Shown: positions 1 to 11,522, counted from the first letter of the stretch. The stretch: DNA of 64,000 nucleotides from Proteles cristata cristata (GCA_017311185.1 JAESUZ010003161.1:2279501-2343500), one strand, 5' to 3'. Notes: generated by a model from the letters alone, not told the origin. Made by a program: numbers and translations.

Positions 1-1814
1 TAACGAAACAATAGTGTAAAAAATAAGTTCAAGTTTTCAAGAATGCCAATGGGCTGAAGGATAGTATTATTAATTAAGATAGAGCACCAGGTTAGTGTGA
101 AAAATTATGAATTTCCTTTTGAACATGTTAGGTTTGCAATGCTTTTGAAAAATTTAAATGAAGATGTTGAGCAGGCAGCTGGCTATCCAAAGTAACTCAG
201 AAAAGAGGTGTGGAGTAGATATAAATGAAAGAGTTAAAAGCACACACATGGCCATTGAAGCTCTGGGCATGGGTGACCTGCAGAGCAGGAAAATACAGAA
301 TGAGAGGAGAGGAAGCACTGAGGTTTTAGGGGCAACAACAATTAAGGATTGGTAAAGGATGATAAGGTAGCAAAGGAGACCAAAAAAGAATGGCTAGAGA
401 AATGAAACCCAGGAGTATATTTGGAGTCAGGGAGGGGAGAGGGGAGAAGGAGTTTCTCAAAAGATATAAGAGAGATTTTCTAAAGGCAAAAACAGCCAGT
501 GATGTCTTTTGAAAGGTCAAGTAATCATAGAGGCTGATATATCAGCAAGAATTTATCAGAAGGTCATTAGTGACCTTGAGGAGAGCTTGTTTCTGTGAAA
601 CAATGGTGGTGGGAACCAGAAAATAGAGAAGGTAATAAGTATCATCAACTTTTCTGAAAACTCTGGTTGTAATGAAGAGATCAGGTGCAGTTGAATGAAT
701 TTGTATAATTAGGCTATTAATTTTTAAGAAGCTGTATTTTAAGATGAAAAGGGTTTGAACATGGAAAGGGAAGGAAATCGGTGAAGCAGGGATTTGATCA
801 GAGGTAGGAGGAGAGACAGATGACAGTAACAGGGAGAAGCAATTATAAAAGCTAAAATCTTGATTCGGTCTTGATTAAAATGAAAAGAAATTATAGGATC
901 TAGGGGCATATGATAAGAAGATTTCAAAATAAATAATCTTGTCGACATAGACTGGTCATTCAAAATGCTATACTGGTTGTTTCCCTTCTCACAAGAGAAG
1001 GTAGAGGAGGTCGGAGAATATTTCTATCCCAATGACCAAGGAGCTGCCTTAGAAACCAGCTAGAAAAGTTTTTTCTTAAGTAAACTTTACATGCTATGTC
1101 TTGTTATCATGAATTACAGCTTCTCTCTTTAATCTTGTTTTATTAAAAAAAAAAGACAAGAAGGTTTCAAAGATATTTAACTCTTAATTCCCAAATTGTG
1201 TTTGATCACCCAGATCTTAACCTCTCATCATAAAACTAATGTACATCATACATAAAATGATAACTGTTTGAGAAAATTGCTTTTTTTCTCTCTGTTTGCT
1301 ATAATATATGGTTACTTTAGAAAATTAAATTCTCTTATTTAATCTCTAATTGAACTCACAAGTTTTATTCTAATTGATACAGAATTACATGCAGCTAGTT
1401 ATAGGTGTAGATACAAAAATAGATACAGATGTAAACACAGTCTTATATAGTCTTAGCTATAGATAGATTTATACATATAAATATAGATAAAGTTGTGATA
1501 TCATGGGTTCTGCTGCTTGAGACCCTTTTTTAAGGCAGTTTACATCATATCTATAATAGATTTTAAACCAAACACAATCCCAACACAAGTTTTCAATCCA
1601 AACACATCTCAGTTTGATTTTTCCATATTCTATAAGTCAAAGAAAAAACAAGTGGGTGATGGGAAGATCCATGGTGTCAAAGGCCAAGGTGGTTAAGGGG
1701 GGAAAAGATTGGAGAAAAGGACTCACTCCCATAATGGCTGGGAAGTCTGGAGGTCTTTTCCAATGTGCTGCAAAGACAGGGGTGTGTGAGAGAAAATTAA
1801 ATCTTCGGGAAAGA

Positions 1815-2043
1815 GGGGGCGCCTGGGTGGCTTAGTCGGTTAAGCGTCCGACTTTCGCTTAGGTCATGATCTCGCGGTTCGTGGGTTCGAGCCCCGCGTC
1901 GGGCTCTGTGCTGACTGCCAGCTCAGAGCCTGGAGCTTGTTTCAGTCTGTGACTCCCTTTCTCTCTGACCCTCCCCTGCTCACGCTGTCTCTCTCTCTCT
2001 CCTAGAAATAAATAAAAAACATTAAAAAATTATTAAAAAAAAA
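1815..2043 (+). mobile_element. CAN-SINE, full length, young feliform subfamily
   Basis: It has the tRNA-Lys-like head with A-box (TGGCTTAGTCGG) and B-box (GGGTTCGAGCCCC), the CT-rich body, and a tail after CTCCTAGAAATAAA. The flanking duplication ATCT(T/C)CGGGAAAGA is at 1801-1814 and 2044-2057. Confidence 0.97.
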
Positions 2044-3744
2044 ATCTCCGGGAAAGATTAGGTGATGGGAAAAATGAAGGTTCACAAAATGAAGAACAGA
2101 AAAGAGAGTGAGAGTGTTAGCATCAAGGGGGAATTCTGTTACAGAAGACACAAGAAAGGGAAAAGAGAGGAGGAGACCAGTATGTAAGTGAGGGATGAGG
2201 GAAATAAGGTCAGCACTGAGCTATTAGCTAGTATTAAAAACCATAGTCCCCCATTTTTATATTTTTGATCTATTTTCATTTTCTTTGTGTTCTTCTGGGG
2301 ACAAAGATCTCTTTTTTAAGCCTTTGCTTCCTTTTATCATTTAATAATTGCTTCTATTTTTCAGCTTTCACTAAAAAGACTCTTTTTTAGCCCGAGGGAT
2401 GCACTGGCATAAAAGGTGAGAAACAGAAGCTGTACTCTGAGCTCTTCCAAAGAAAAGTATTTAGAAATCAAAGGCGTTGCTATATTGTTATTATTACCTC
2501 CTTCCCCTGAAAGCTTGGCATGGCATTAGCTCTGATCCTCAAAGAGAAATCTTTCAGTCTAGCCATTATATTAATAATCTGTGCCTCTAAAAAAAGGAAT
2601 GGATATTTAAATTGATCAACCTAGTCCAATAATTTTCTCTTTCCCTTAGTTCTGGTGCTATGGACCTGATCCAGGAACCAGAAATAGGAGTATTGTGACT
2701 CATTTTATCTTCCATGCAAGTTACATCCAGAAATGCATAAATTGCAAGGGCATATAGCCAAGCACTACCAGTTCTGTGCAAACAGAGATCCAGAAGCTCA
2801 ATGGGCACTGAAAGCATGAGATAGTAACTCATGAATAATCCATCTGTATTTTTATACAGTTATATAACCAGTTGCTAATTGTAATGATAATTTACATTAA
2901 TACTGGGATAATATATAGAAGATGAACATAAGTTTTTTTGAAATTAGTAATAATATTTCTAAGTACCAATTATTATCTATTAAGGCAAAATTGGATGGAT
3001 CTTAAAATACTCAGGAAACAATTGTAACTCCCCAAACTCCTAGTTAATATTTCCCCCATTTTGGTAGCTCCATGAAAGGTGTCACTCAGAGAGAGAGAGA
3101 GAGCTAACTGCCTGAGGGGAAAGAAAGTTATAAACTAGAAACATAATCCATAGTTGGCAGCTCATATAATTGGAAGTCACCTATCAATGAGGAAGTTTAA
3201 AAAGAAAATATTTTAACAGATAAGGTAGACGCAATTTTAAGTTGTGATTGTTCAACATGTTTAATAATTATGCACATATAAACAATATATAATATGTAAA
3301 TACACACATATAAAGATGCAACAAGTGAAAAAGCAAGTTGAGTTCTTTGTGTCTATTTATCAAATAAATTTATTTGCATCCTTCTAGAACCAACTTAAAT
3401 TGTAATAAAGGACATTTATTTCCAAATATCTCTATTATTTGGAAATAAGAGACATTAAAAGCCTACACAGCAGATGAAAATTTTGGAAATAAAACAATCT
3501 AACTCTAAACAAGCACATTGTTCAATGACTCTTGTTTTCAATTATTGAGTTGGAAAAGTAAGTCCCATTGGAACATGGAAATGTTTGGAGGAGATATTCT
3601 AGGGGCTGATGACATGAAAACAATTTTGGATACCCTAAAGCAACACTGAATCAGAGACTTATTTTTCTTTGTGTGGTAGAGATGGAATAGATTGTAGGAG
3701 TTCTGCACATGTGTCTGCTTCTTTGAAGGTCATAGTATGGTAGG

Positions 3745-3850
3745 CTCCATGTTTTGTGCACTGATATATCCCAAGATCCTAGAACAATATCTGGCAGGCA
3801 CACAATGATCACTTAATAAATGATTGTTGATATTCCTAGCACGGATTTTG
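3745..3850 (+). mobile_element. L2 3' end
   Basis: CCAAGATCCTAGAACAATATC, CTGGCAGGCACACAATG and TTAATAAATGATTGTTG resemble the L2 terminus. Confidence 0.6.
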
Positions 3851-3906
3851 TAGAGCCAGGTGCCCTCCACATGGTCTATAATTTTAGTTGTAAGTATTGC
3901 TCTCAA

Positions 3907-3955
3907 CAAAATAAATAAATAAATAAATAAATAAACAAACAAACAAACAAACAAA
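3907..3955. repeat. Compound (AAAT)n(AAAC)n tetranucleotide repeat
   Basis: About six AAAT units followed directly by about five AAAC units, to the right of an L2 3' end in SCEL intron 9. Confidence 0.92.
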
Positions 3956-4109
3956 AGTGTAAACAACCCATTTATCCCTTAAAGTTTACAAAGAACTTGC
4001 TACTCATACCCTCAACCAGTCATATGGGTTCATCACAGCCTGGAGGCAGTGGTGCACCAGGAGCCCACAGCAGAGCGCCGTCTGTTGGTAGACTCCATTC
4101 TCTCCTCTG

Positions 4110-4800
4110 CCACTTGTATGGATTGAATTGTGTGCCTCCAAAATTCATATGTTAAAGCCCTAACCCACAGTGCCTCAGATGTGACCTTATTTGGAAACAG
4201 GACCATTGTAATTAGTCAGGTTAGGATAAGGTCATACTGGAGTAGAAAGGGCCACGTATCCTATATGACTGGTGTCCTCTTAAGAGGGGAAATGTGGGGG
4301 TGGCTGGGTGGCTCAGTCGGTTAAGCGCCCGACTTCGGCTCAGGTCATGATCTCACGGTTCATGGGTTTGAGCCCCGCGTCGGGCTCTGTGCTGACAGCC
4401 AGCTCAGAGACTGGAGCCTGTTTCAGATTCTGTCTCCCTCTCTCTCTGACCCTCCCCTGCTCACGCTGTCTTTCTCTCTCTCTCTCTCAGAAATAAATAA
4501 AACATTAAAAAAAAGAAATAAATAAAACATTAAAAATTTTAAATTAAAAAAGAAGGGGAAATGTGGACACAGACATACACTCAGGGAAAACATCATGTAA
4601 AGATAGAGGGAGAAATCTGGATGATGCTTATACCATCTTGGAAATGTCGAAGGATGCCTAAGAACTACCAGAAACCGGAAGAGAGTGTGGAAGAGATTCT
4701 CCTTCTCAGCTCTCGGCTGGAACCAACCTTGTTGACACCGAGATCTTGGACTTCTAACCTCTGGAGCTGTGAGAAGCATTTAGTCTGTAAGACTTTGGTG
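4110..4800 (+). mobile_element. Ancient MLT-class (ERVL/MaLR) LTR, split by a SINE
   Basis: Left part: TTGAATTGTGTGCCTCC, CATATGTTAAAGCCCTAACC, GACCTTATTTGGAAACAGG. Right part: CTTGTTGACACCGAGATCTTGGACTTC and CCTCTGGAGCTGTGAG. This is the order of an MLT-type solo LTR. A SINE sits in the middle (4298-4552). The LTR is non-coding; no internal retroviral sequence is attached. Exact subfamily not certain. Confidence 0.75.
4298..4552 (+). mobile_element. CAN-SINE inserted in an LTR
   Basis: Full-length head and CT-rich region with a duplicated AAATAAATAAAACATTAAA tail. The duplication AGGGGAAATGTGG-like is at 4285-4297 and 4554-4566. Confidence 0.95.
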
Positions 4801-5033
4801 CAGCAGCCCTTAGCGAATGAACGCAGTCTGCTTACTCCTTGCACCTTGTCAGATTTCCTACCAGAAGCACTGGAACCCTGACCTCACTTCACTGAACACC
4901 ATCTTGTTCAGCACTCAGAGTTCACAAGGTAGCCTCCAATTTATTCCAAACCTTCGCCAATTATATGTTGTCAAATTCCAGCACATTCTTCCATCAAGTT
5001 ACCCAGTAATTACATCTGACACCTTTCCCTTAC

Positions 5034-5099
5034 CTTCCGCTTGTTCCAGAGCTTGGAGTGGTGCTGTAACCAGGAGGAGGTGGCGGAAACCAGGACTGT
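5034..5099 (-). CDS. SCEL: SCEL exon 9: proline-rich residues RQSWFPPPPPGYSTTPSS...
   Basis: The 66-nt exon has acceptor TTTCTAACAG| and donor G|GTAAGG. It encodes QSWFPPPPPGYSTTPSSG then TSG, ending with two bases of an Arg/Ser codon. Human has QSWFPPPPPGY followed by a diverged Ser/Thr-rich stretch. The run of five prolines followed by Gly-Tyr contains PPGY, a PPxY-type motif of the kind bound by WW domains; whether it is used is not known to me. No further SCEL exon is visible between here and coordinate 1, so the next intron exceeds 5 kb. Confidence 0.97.
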
Positions 5100-6935
5100 C
5101 TGTTAGAAAATGACATCAGTTATAAACATGGTACTTGAAAGACCTGATGCCACCCACATGTCTACAGGGAAAAGCTGAAAATAATTTGACAGTTAAAAGA
5201 CATTGAGATGACATTTCTACAAGCCCTGGAAATGAAATGAAAACTATTTCATCAACTCAATAGGAAGTAACTATCCTACAATCTAGGCTCTCTGCTCCCC
5301 AAGTAAACTCCTTTCTTGTTTTCCTAACACAAAAATGTGGACATTTCTTTAAGAAGAAACATGAAAAGAATCTGGGAAATGATAATATTTGTTAAATCTA
5401 GCTAGCAGGTTCATCAGTGTTTACCATCATCATACTTTTTCTCCTTATTTTCTGCACATCTGAAATATTTTATAATAAAAAACAATCTTATGCTCTACTC
5501 CATGGTTTTTAAAAAGCTATATGACAAAAAAACTCTGAAAGTAAGAATACTGAAAATATAAGTGAATGCCACGTAACGTTAACCTCATTTATATATACAT
5601 ATATGTATATAAATATATACGTACATATATACATATATACAAACACATGTATATCCAATTAGAAAGATGTCTTCACATTACCAGGATGTAATTTTAACTG
5701 ATAGAGATAGCTCAGGGCTCTGTCAAAAAGGCTTAGATATGGAGCAAAAATGAAGATGTTCAGAGGGGAGTGACATGTCAGAGAAAAGCCCAAAGAAGGA
5801 AAGTCTGGAATAAGGAGGGCAGGAGAGCTGGCTTTAAATTCTTAAAGCAGGTCTATTCTCTGAGGCACTACAGGACTGAACTATGACGAGATAGGCATAA
5901 ATCAAAGCAGATTTCATCTTAATGTAAGTAGTCAGTGCTACTCCCAAGAGCAGTCAAATGTATATCAAAAAAGTAAGAGTCTTATTATTGGCTTCAGTGA
6001 TCCTGAATTATGTCTAGCTGGTCAGAGGAAAGATTCTTACAGTGGGTAGGAGCTATGAAATTTGTGTCCAAGAGAAAGGTGGTCATAGTTTCTGAGACTC
6101 TGCAGACATGACCAAAGTTCTGACTACAGTAGCATTTTTGGCAATCATCCAATCCATCAACAAACACTGAGCACCTACCCTATACTAGGCACTGTACTAG
6201 GTGCAGGCAAAGAAAATAAAAACATTTTAGAAGCACTGAAGTTCATGAATGCTTGTTTCCATTTGATCATGATTCACTAGCACTGTGTTCTCCTCAACAA
6301 GCAAAAATTGCTTCTACTGCACACTCTGTCTCATGAAGAATATTCTGCCACCACAGGTCTACCTAAATAAATAGAAGTCAGCACAGGCAGAAAAGGTGGC
6401 GGCCAGGCAGAGGATGTCATAGAATGAAGCAACAATCACGCAAACACAGATTGATGTCTCAAGATAGGGCCTTTGACTCTACTTGGAAATAGGGTCAACC
6501 CAATCTATAAAGCAGAGGAGGCAGCAACAATGCAGGCTGATTGCAGGAGCATGGCAACAACTGGCCACATGGCAGCCTTTATTTCAGGGTAAGGTGTTCC
6601 CTGTAGTAGGACTTTACTAAAAGTGCTACCTGAAGTAGCTTATCCTTTACTGAGCTCTGACATTGAAAATATTATCTAGATGTTAAAGACCCCAAGGGTT
6701 CTGGAGGAAAGACTGCATATTTGAAAAGGAAATTAGGGGGAAAAGGAACAAAATTTGACGACATCAGAATCCAGTAGGCACTAGATTCCTCAAAAGGGAG
6801 GAAGAAACAATCATCAGAGAGAGCAACTTCTGAATGCTACCTGGGGATCTTGGTAGATGATTTGGTTCGGAAATTAATAAAAGACAGTCCTCTACAGGAT
6901 ATGGACAGGAGGCAGATACAATAAGCCCATCATAC
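5100..6935 (-). other. SCEL intron 8; no gene or strong repeat seen
   Basis: The only clear features are an AT-rich alternating stretch at about 5588-5642 (TATATACATATATG-type) and a short L2/MIR-like piece at 6155-6225 that reads CACTGAGCACCTACC... then TAGGCACTGTACTAGG. The rest is unassigned intronic sequence. Confidence 0.6.
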
Positions 6936-7016
6936 CTCTTTTTCTTTACAGGAGTTGTAGCAGAGGCAGGAGCCGGGGGATTGGGGATTTTTGCACTGAA
7001 GGAACCTCCATGTTGC
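6936..7016 (-). CDS. SCEL: SCEL exon 8: residues QHGGSFSAKIPN...SATTPVKKK
   Basis: The 81-nt exon has acceptor ATTACACAG| and donor G|GTATGA. It encodes QHGGSFSAKIPN, PPAPASA and TTPVKKK. The human counterpart has QPGGS at the start and ends in the same SATTPVKKK, with a more diverged middle. Here the middle is rich in Pro and Ala. The basic TTPVKKKR at the junction with exon 9 resembles a short basic or Lys-donor patch. Phase 2 at both ends. Confidence 0.95.
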
Positions 7017-7774
7017 CTGTGTAATCACAACAACAAACCACATTCTTGAAAAATTTATTTTGCTGTCTCACCTTAGAAAGGTCTTATAATCTACTCATAT
7101 TCCCACCTGCTCTCTATCTACCACAAAATGTTTCAATGACAAAGGAAGGACAGAAAACAAGTTTTTCCTTAGTTTACCCATTTTATGAATCATCAGGTCC
7201 TCATCTAAGTAATTAGAACTGAAGGAACTGAATGAAGTCCTTTATCATATGACATTGTGTGTCCATGACCAGACCAACGAATTCCTGTGTGCTCTCATGT
7301 GTTCATAATATACATTTAATATTGTATATATTGTGACTAAGAGAATTATATTGTATTTTTTTTTGCATTATAAGCACTATGTGGTTTAAGAAAACATTTA
7401 AAGATCACACCATTTTAAATCTCAATTTGGCATTTATTCTTATACATAGACCTTCAAAAAAATGGAAGTAACCCAGGCCTGTTTCAACTACTAAGAGGTG
7501 TGGTCCAAGGTGAAGATTCCTTCATTTTAAACACAAATTTAAAAACCAGTTGTGTTTTCAAAAACCCACCTAGTGTGGCTATTTATAATCACCACTAGTA
7601 CATTCCAGAGAGAATGTACTTTATCTAAACAGATTGCTAGCAAACCTATGATTCATGACTCAGATGAATTGTAACATGATGGGTATTTCGAAAGACAAGT
7701 GAAATGTAGGGGAAGAAATAGTTAGTGGTCATAAAAACAGGGAAAAATTAAGTTCTGCGGGGGAAAAAAATAAA

Positions 7775-7975
7775 CAATCAAATATGTGATGGGGATTTAG
7801 GAGAGCACTTGTGTGATGAGCACTGGGTGTTGCATGTAAGTGAGGAATCACTAAATTCTACACCTGAAACCAGTGTTATATGTATGTTTACTAACTGGAA
7901 TTTAAATAAAAATTTGGAGAAAGAAAAAAAGAAGAACAAAAAAAGAGAGAAACAAAAGAAGAAAAGAATGACTTA
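7775..7975 (+). mobile_element. L1 3' end fragment
   Basis: GATGAGCACTGGGTGTTGCATG, then ATCACTAAATTCTACACCTG and AACTGGAATTTAAATAAAAA form the end of a carnivore-type L1 3' UTR, followed by an A-rich tail. Between SCEL exons 7 and 8. Confidence 0.88.
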
Positions 7976-7992
7976 AATTTCGATGTTTGATT

Positions 7993-8140
7993 AGAGCAGA
8001 GGTTGGAAAACATTTTGTGTTAAAAAAGTCAGTATTTAAAGCTTCATGGATCATTTCCTTCTTTCTACCTAAACTCTGCATAACCAACGGGAGTGTGATT
8101 TTGTTATAGTGAAACTTTGGCCTGAGGGGGTTATACCCTG
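7993..8140 (+). mobile_element. Eroded hAT-type non-autonomous element
   Basis: GAGCAGAGGTTGGAAAACATTTTGTG at the left and GTGTGATTTTGTTATAGTGAAACTTTGG at the right resemble a common mammalian hAT repeat; the middle is degraded. It lies between SCEL exons 7 and 8. Confidence 0.5.
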
Positions 8141-8205
8141 TTTATCTTGAACACAAACAAAAAAATACACTTTATTCTTAGAATGTAACTTCTGTTAGTA
8201 CATAC

Positions 8206-8244
8206 ATCTTTTCTGTTTCTGGCGATCGAAACGTGGACATGTTT
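8206..8244 (-). CDS. SCEL: SCEL exon 7: 39-nt exon, residues NMSTFRSPETEK
   Basis: This very short exon is preceded by a long T tract ending in ACCAG| and followed by T|GTATGT. It encodes NMSTFRSPETEK between split codons; human has SMSMFRSLEVTK at this place. It keeps phase 2 at both ends. The identification is firm because both neighbouring exons match human SCEL and this is the piece expected between them. Its length and the long uninterrupted T run make inclusion likely to depend on pyrimidine-tract factors. Confidence 0.92.
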
Positions 8245-8827
8245 CTGGTAAAAAAAAAAAAAGGCAAAAATTTGAGCAACCACAAAGAATAAATACTTGC
8301 ATTGTTTGCAATTGTTCATTAGTTTAGAATTGTTATTTAAAGTTAGACATTATTTGAAAGAAAGAAAAAGAAAGCATCAGTATTTGAATAAATTTGATAG
8401 GGCAATCTTTTTGCCTTATACTAGATTCTAAAGGACATCTTTTTTATTCCAGAAAATTCAGTATAATTTAAACCCAATGTTTTTATTTGTGGAGTTCAGG
8501 AATTTTCTTTAGCAATAAGAATGTAAGACTGGCACTTACATGTATTTCATACTCTTGTCACCAGGATGACTTAAAACAAAAACATGAATGTCATAAGAAC
8601 GATGACCTGAAGCAATGGGCTCTCTTGATTTTTAAGCAAGGCAACAAAGATTTTCTGTAACCATGAGGAGGAATAAAGGTTTTTACTCCAGAGTTTTTGT
8701 ATATAAAAAATAGAGGATAAGAATTTACGGGAAGATATCAAGTAGGACAGAAGAATTGTAAGTAAATAAGTAATGCTTAGAAAATTATTGTACTTGGGTC
8801 TTTCCCAAAGTCAATATATACTGGTAC

Positions 8828-8896
8828 CTATTGGTTAGTCGGTTATCCAAGGTATTGGCCTTATATGTGTTAGTGGCATCATTTCTGTCTGAGATC
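8828..8896 (-). CDS. SCEL: SCEL exon 6: residues ISDRNDATNTYKANTLDNRL...
   Basis: The 69-nt exon has acceptor TTTCTTTATAAAG| and the weaker donor G|GTACCAG. After the split Arg codon it encodes ISDRNDATNTYKANTLDN then RLTN. Human reads ISDRNDAAKTYKANTLDNQLTN, so three of 22 residues differ. It is phase 2 at both ends and the same length as exon 5, so either could be skipped without a frameshift. The donor lacks the usual +4/+5 AG, which makes this the least well defined 5' splice site of the set. Confidence 0.97.
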
Positions 8897-9194
8897 CTTT
8901 ATAAAGAAACAAGACAAAAGTTTGAATGAACATTTAGATCACTAAAGTCCTTTCAGACCTCTTTCATGAAAGAATAAGTTCACAATATAACCTTTCAGTA
9001 GTAGAGAGATTTGTTTTCAGGTGTTACATTTTAGAATATTTTGCATTAAAAAAAAACCTACTTAACCCAACATATATTTATGAGGCTATTTTGATACAGT
9101 TTGGAATTTTTTTTTAATTTATGCTTTTCTACTAGCCTCTCTGATTCACCGAGCATTTAACCCACTATTTTATATTCATTATTGTTTAATAATG

Positions 9195-9520
9195 CAATTG
9201 ACCCTTGAACCATGTGGATTTGAATTGCATGGGTCCCTTCACATGCAGAATTTTTTTGATAAATACAACACAGTATTGTAAATGTATTCTCTTCTTTTTG
9301 ATTTCCTTAATAACATTTTCTTGTTTCTAGCTTACTTTATTGTAAGAATTCAGTATAGAATACATATAACACACAATATATGTGTCAACAGACTGTTTAT
9401 GTTATCAGAAAGGCTTCTGGTAAATAGTAGGGTATAGTCATTAAGTTCTGGGAGTCAAAAGTTAAATGTGGATTTTCGATTGCATAGAGGTCAATGCCCC
9501 TAAACCCTGTGTTGTCAAAC
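9195..9520. mobile_element. MER2-type DNA transposon (Tigger-derived)
   Basis: It starts with the terminal sequence CAATTGACCCTTGAACC. It keeps the central CTTACTTTATTGTAAGAATTC and GACTGTTTATGTTATC, and later GGAGTCAAAAGTTAAATGTGG. The right end (GTGTTGTCAA) has decayed. Family assigned from memory of the MER2 consensus. Confidence 0.85.
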
Positions 9521-9890
9521 TTACATCCAGCCAATGACAGTACTTCCCACGTCTGTAAAAGGCATCAATGGAAGACAAGTATTTTTAAAAAATATTTTGT
9601 GGCATAGACAATGCTATATGTTTGCCAAACTCATTTTCTTTTCCTACTGAGCCCACAGGAAGACCACATTTCCCATTCTTCACCGAAATTAGGTTGAGGC
9701 CATGTGACTGAGTTCTAGACTGAAGAATGTGGGCAGAAATGTTGTTTGCCACTTTCAGACCCATCATCAAACCTCTGATGTGATCCTCCATGCTCTTTCT
9801 TCCTCTTCCACTATAGTTTTTGTTGCCCATGTGTTGAGGACGGCAGAATTGAAACACAAAAAGAACTTAGGTCTCTGAGTGGCTTCATGG

Positions 9891-9982
9891 AGCCGAGACA
9901 CCCCTACTCTTCCAGCCGAGACACCCCTACTCTTCCAGCCGAGACACCCCTACTCTTCCAGCCGAGACACCCCTACTCTTCC
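9891..9982. repeat. Minisatellite, four perfect 23-bp copies
   Basis: The unit AGCCGAGACACCCCTACTCT plus TCC is repeated four times without a single mismatch; a fifth copy starts (AGCC) and breaks off. It lies in SCEL intron 5. Perfect identity indicates recent expansion, so copy number is probably variable in the species. Confidence 0.97.
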
Positions 9983-10862
9983 AGCCTATCACATTGGACT
10001 CTGAAGGGAGTGAAGAGTAGTAATCTTGTATTATGCTAAGCCACAGTAGATTTGGGGGCACTAGAGGGAACTTGTTAAAAGAGTTACTCTACCCTGGTAA
10101 ATTAGTTTACTTGGACTAACACATTTAGTTAATAGCCCCTACTGGCCATCAAATCTCAGGTCTCCTAGATATGTCTGAAAAGACAAAGTAGGAATCCCAT
10201 ACTGCAGATCCTCCTTCCCTTTCTTCTTTCAGATAGGATAGGAAGTTTCTTCCTAAGACACGGGGCTATCCTGTAGAGCATTCTGCAGGCTTGCACAGAA
10301 CTAGGATGTAGCACAATTAGGCTCAGGAAAACAAAAGGTCAGCAAAACTTTTCTGTTGATCTGACATTATGGATCTACCATAACTTTTCTAAACTTTCAA
10401 TTTTACCATCGACTTTAGTACATGGGTTTATACAAACTATTCCTGGAAAGATGGGCACTAACTTTGCCTCATCGAAAAAAAAAATATTAATGTGGGAAAA
10501 ATATTATTTAACTGTCATAAATTTAAAATGATTTCAATCCCTAATGTCATCTTGATATGTGTAACTAAAATATTGGGTAAATAACTCTAATATATTAAAA
10601 TGCTATGAGTTAACTCCAAACAAGATTTTGTTTATAATGCACAATGCCACAAGCTGGTAACTCTTGAAAGCAAAAAAGGAGGGAAGGTTGAAATCTTCCA
10701 GAGCCCCATATTCTTAACAGACTGTTCACAATACAGGCATTAACTTGTAGAGGCTCCTAGAATCCATGTATTAAAAAAATTCATCTCTAAGGTGATCACC
10801 AGGCAAAGGACTATGAATATATACCCTCACTAACTGCTATTGAGACTCTGAGATGCATATAT

Positions 10863-11193
10863 ATATATATTTTACAAATAGTTTATTGTCAAGTTGTTTT
10901 CCATATAACACCCAGTGCTCATCCCTACAAGTGCCTCCTCCATGCCCATCACACCCATGAGTCCTCAGTTTGTTCTCAGCATTCAAGAGTCTCCCATGGT
11001 TTGCCTCTCTCCCTTTCCCCCACCATTTCCCCCCTTATTCTCCCCCTTGTTCCTCAGTTAAGTTCCTCCTAATCCTCCTATACGTGCAAACATATGATAT
11101 TTGTCCTTCTCTGCCTGACTTATTTCGCTCAGCATAACACCCTCAAGGTCCATCCATGTTGCTACACATGGCCAGATTTCATTGTTTCTCATT
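10863..11193 (-). mobile_element. L1 3' UTR fragment, reverse, with target duplication
   Basis: In reverse it reads the carnivore L1 3' end: AACACCCAGTGCTCATCCC, GCCTGACTTATTTCGCTCAGC, CCATCCATGTTGCTACACATGG. Duplication GAGATGC(A/T)TATAT at 10850 and 11194. Severely 5'-truncated. Confidence 0.93.
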
Positions 11194-11292
11194 GAGATGC
11201 TTATATTTAAAGGGCTCTGCAATAAACCACTGGGGGTACCATAAGTAAGATGTCAGATGAATCTAAATCTTAAATCTTAAATGTTCCTTGGA

Positions 11293-11522
11293 GGGGTGCC
11301 TAGGTGGCTCAGTCAGTTAAGCATTGGCCATTGATTTTGGCTCAGGTCATGACCTCATGATTCATGAGATGGAGCGTCACATTGGGCTCTGTGCTGACAA
11401 CATGGAGCCTTCTTGAGATTCTCTCTGCCTCTCTCTCTGCTCTTCCCCCACTCTCACAAAGCTCTCCCTCTCTCTCAAAAATAAATAAATAAACTTTAAA
11501 AATAAAATAAAATAAAAAATAA
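11293..11522 (+). mobile_element. CAN-SINE, older subfamily
   Basis: Head GGGGTGCCTAGGTGGCTCAG, body with TGGAGCCTTCTTGAGATTC, A-rich tail. Duplication TTAAATGTTCCTT(G/A)GA at 11277-11292 and 11523-11538. Confidence 0.95.

Larger units (their letters stand above)
1..5033 (-). other. SCEL intron 9, partial; mostly repeats and unassigned sequence
   Basis: I searched this interval for the next expected exon (a Pro-rich segment like PPIPPKPSS in human) and did not find it. Bases 1-900 resemble an old interspersed repeat of uncertain family. A SINE lies at 1815-2043. 2060-3700 holds nothing I recognise apart from a short GA run at 3091-3103. An L2 3' end, an AAAT/AAAC repeat and an LTR with an inserted SINE fill 3745-4800. 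A splice-bounded 41-nt stretch at 1727-1767 is discussed as a finding. Confidence 0.7.

Noticed and set aside
1824..1900. tRNA-Lys gene (A-box and B-box present)
   Set aside because: It is the tRNA-like head of a CAN-SINE, repeated over 30 times in the window with target duplications. No cloverleaf acceptor pairing is preserved.
9523..9551. 28-nt exon next to the MER2 on the minus strand
   Set aside because: Acceptor and donor look fair, but 28 nt would shift the SCEL frame and the peptide has no counterpart.
9891..9982. CRISPR array
   Set aside because: Units are contiguous without spacers and the DNA is mammalian; it is a minisatellite.
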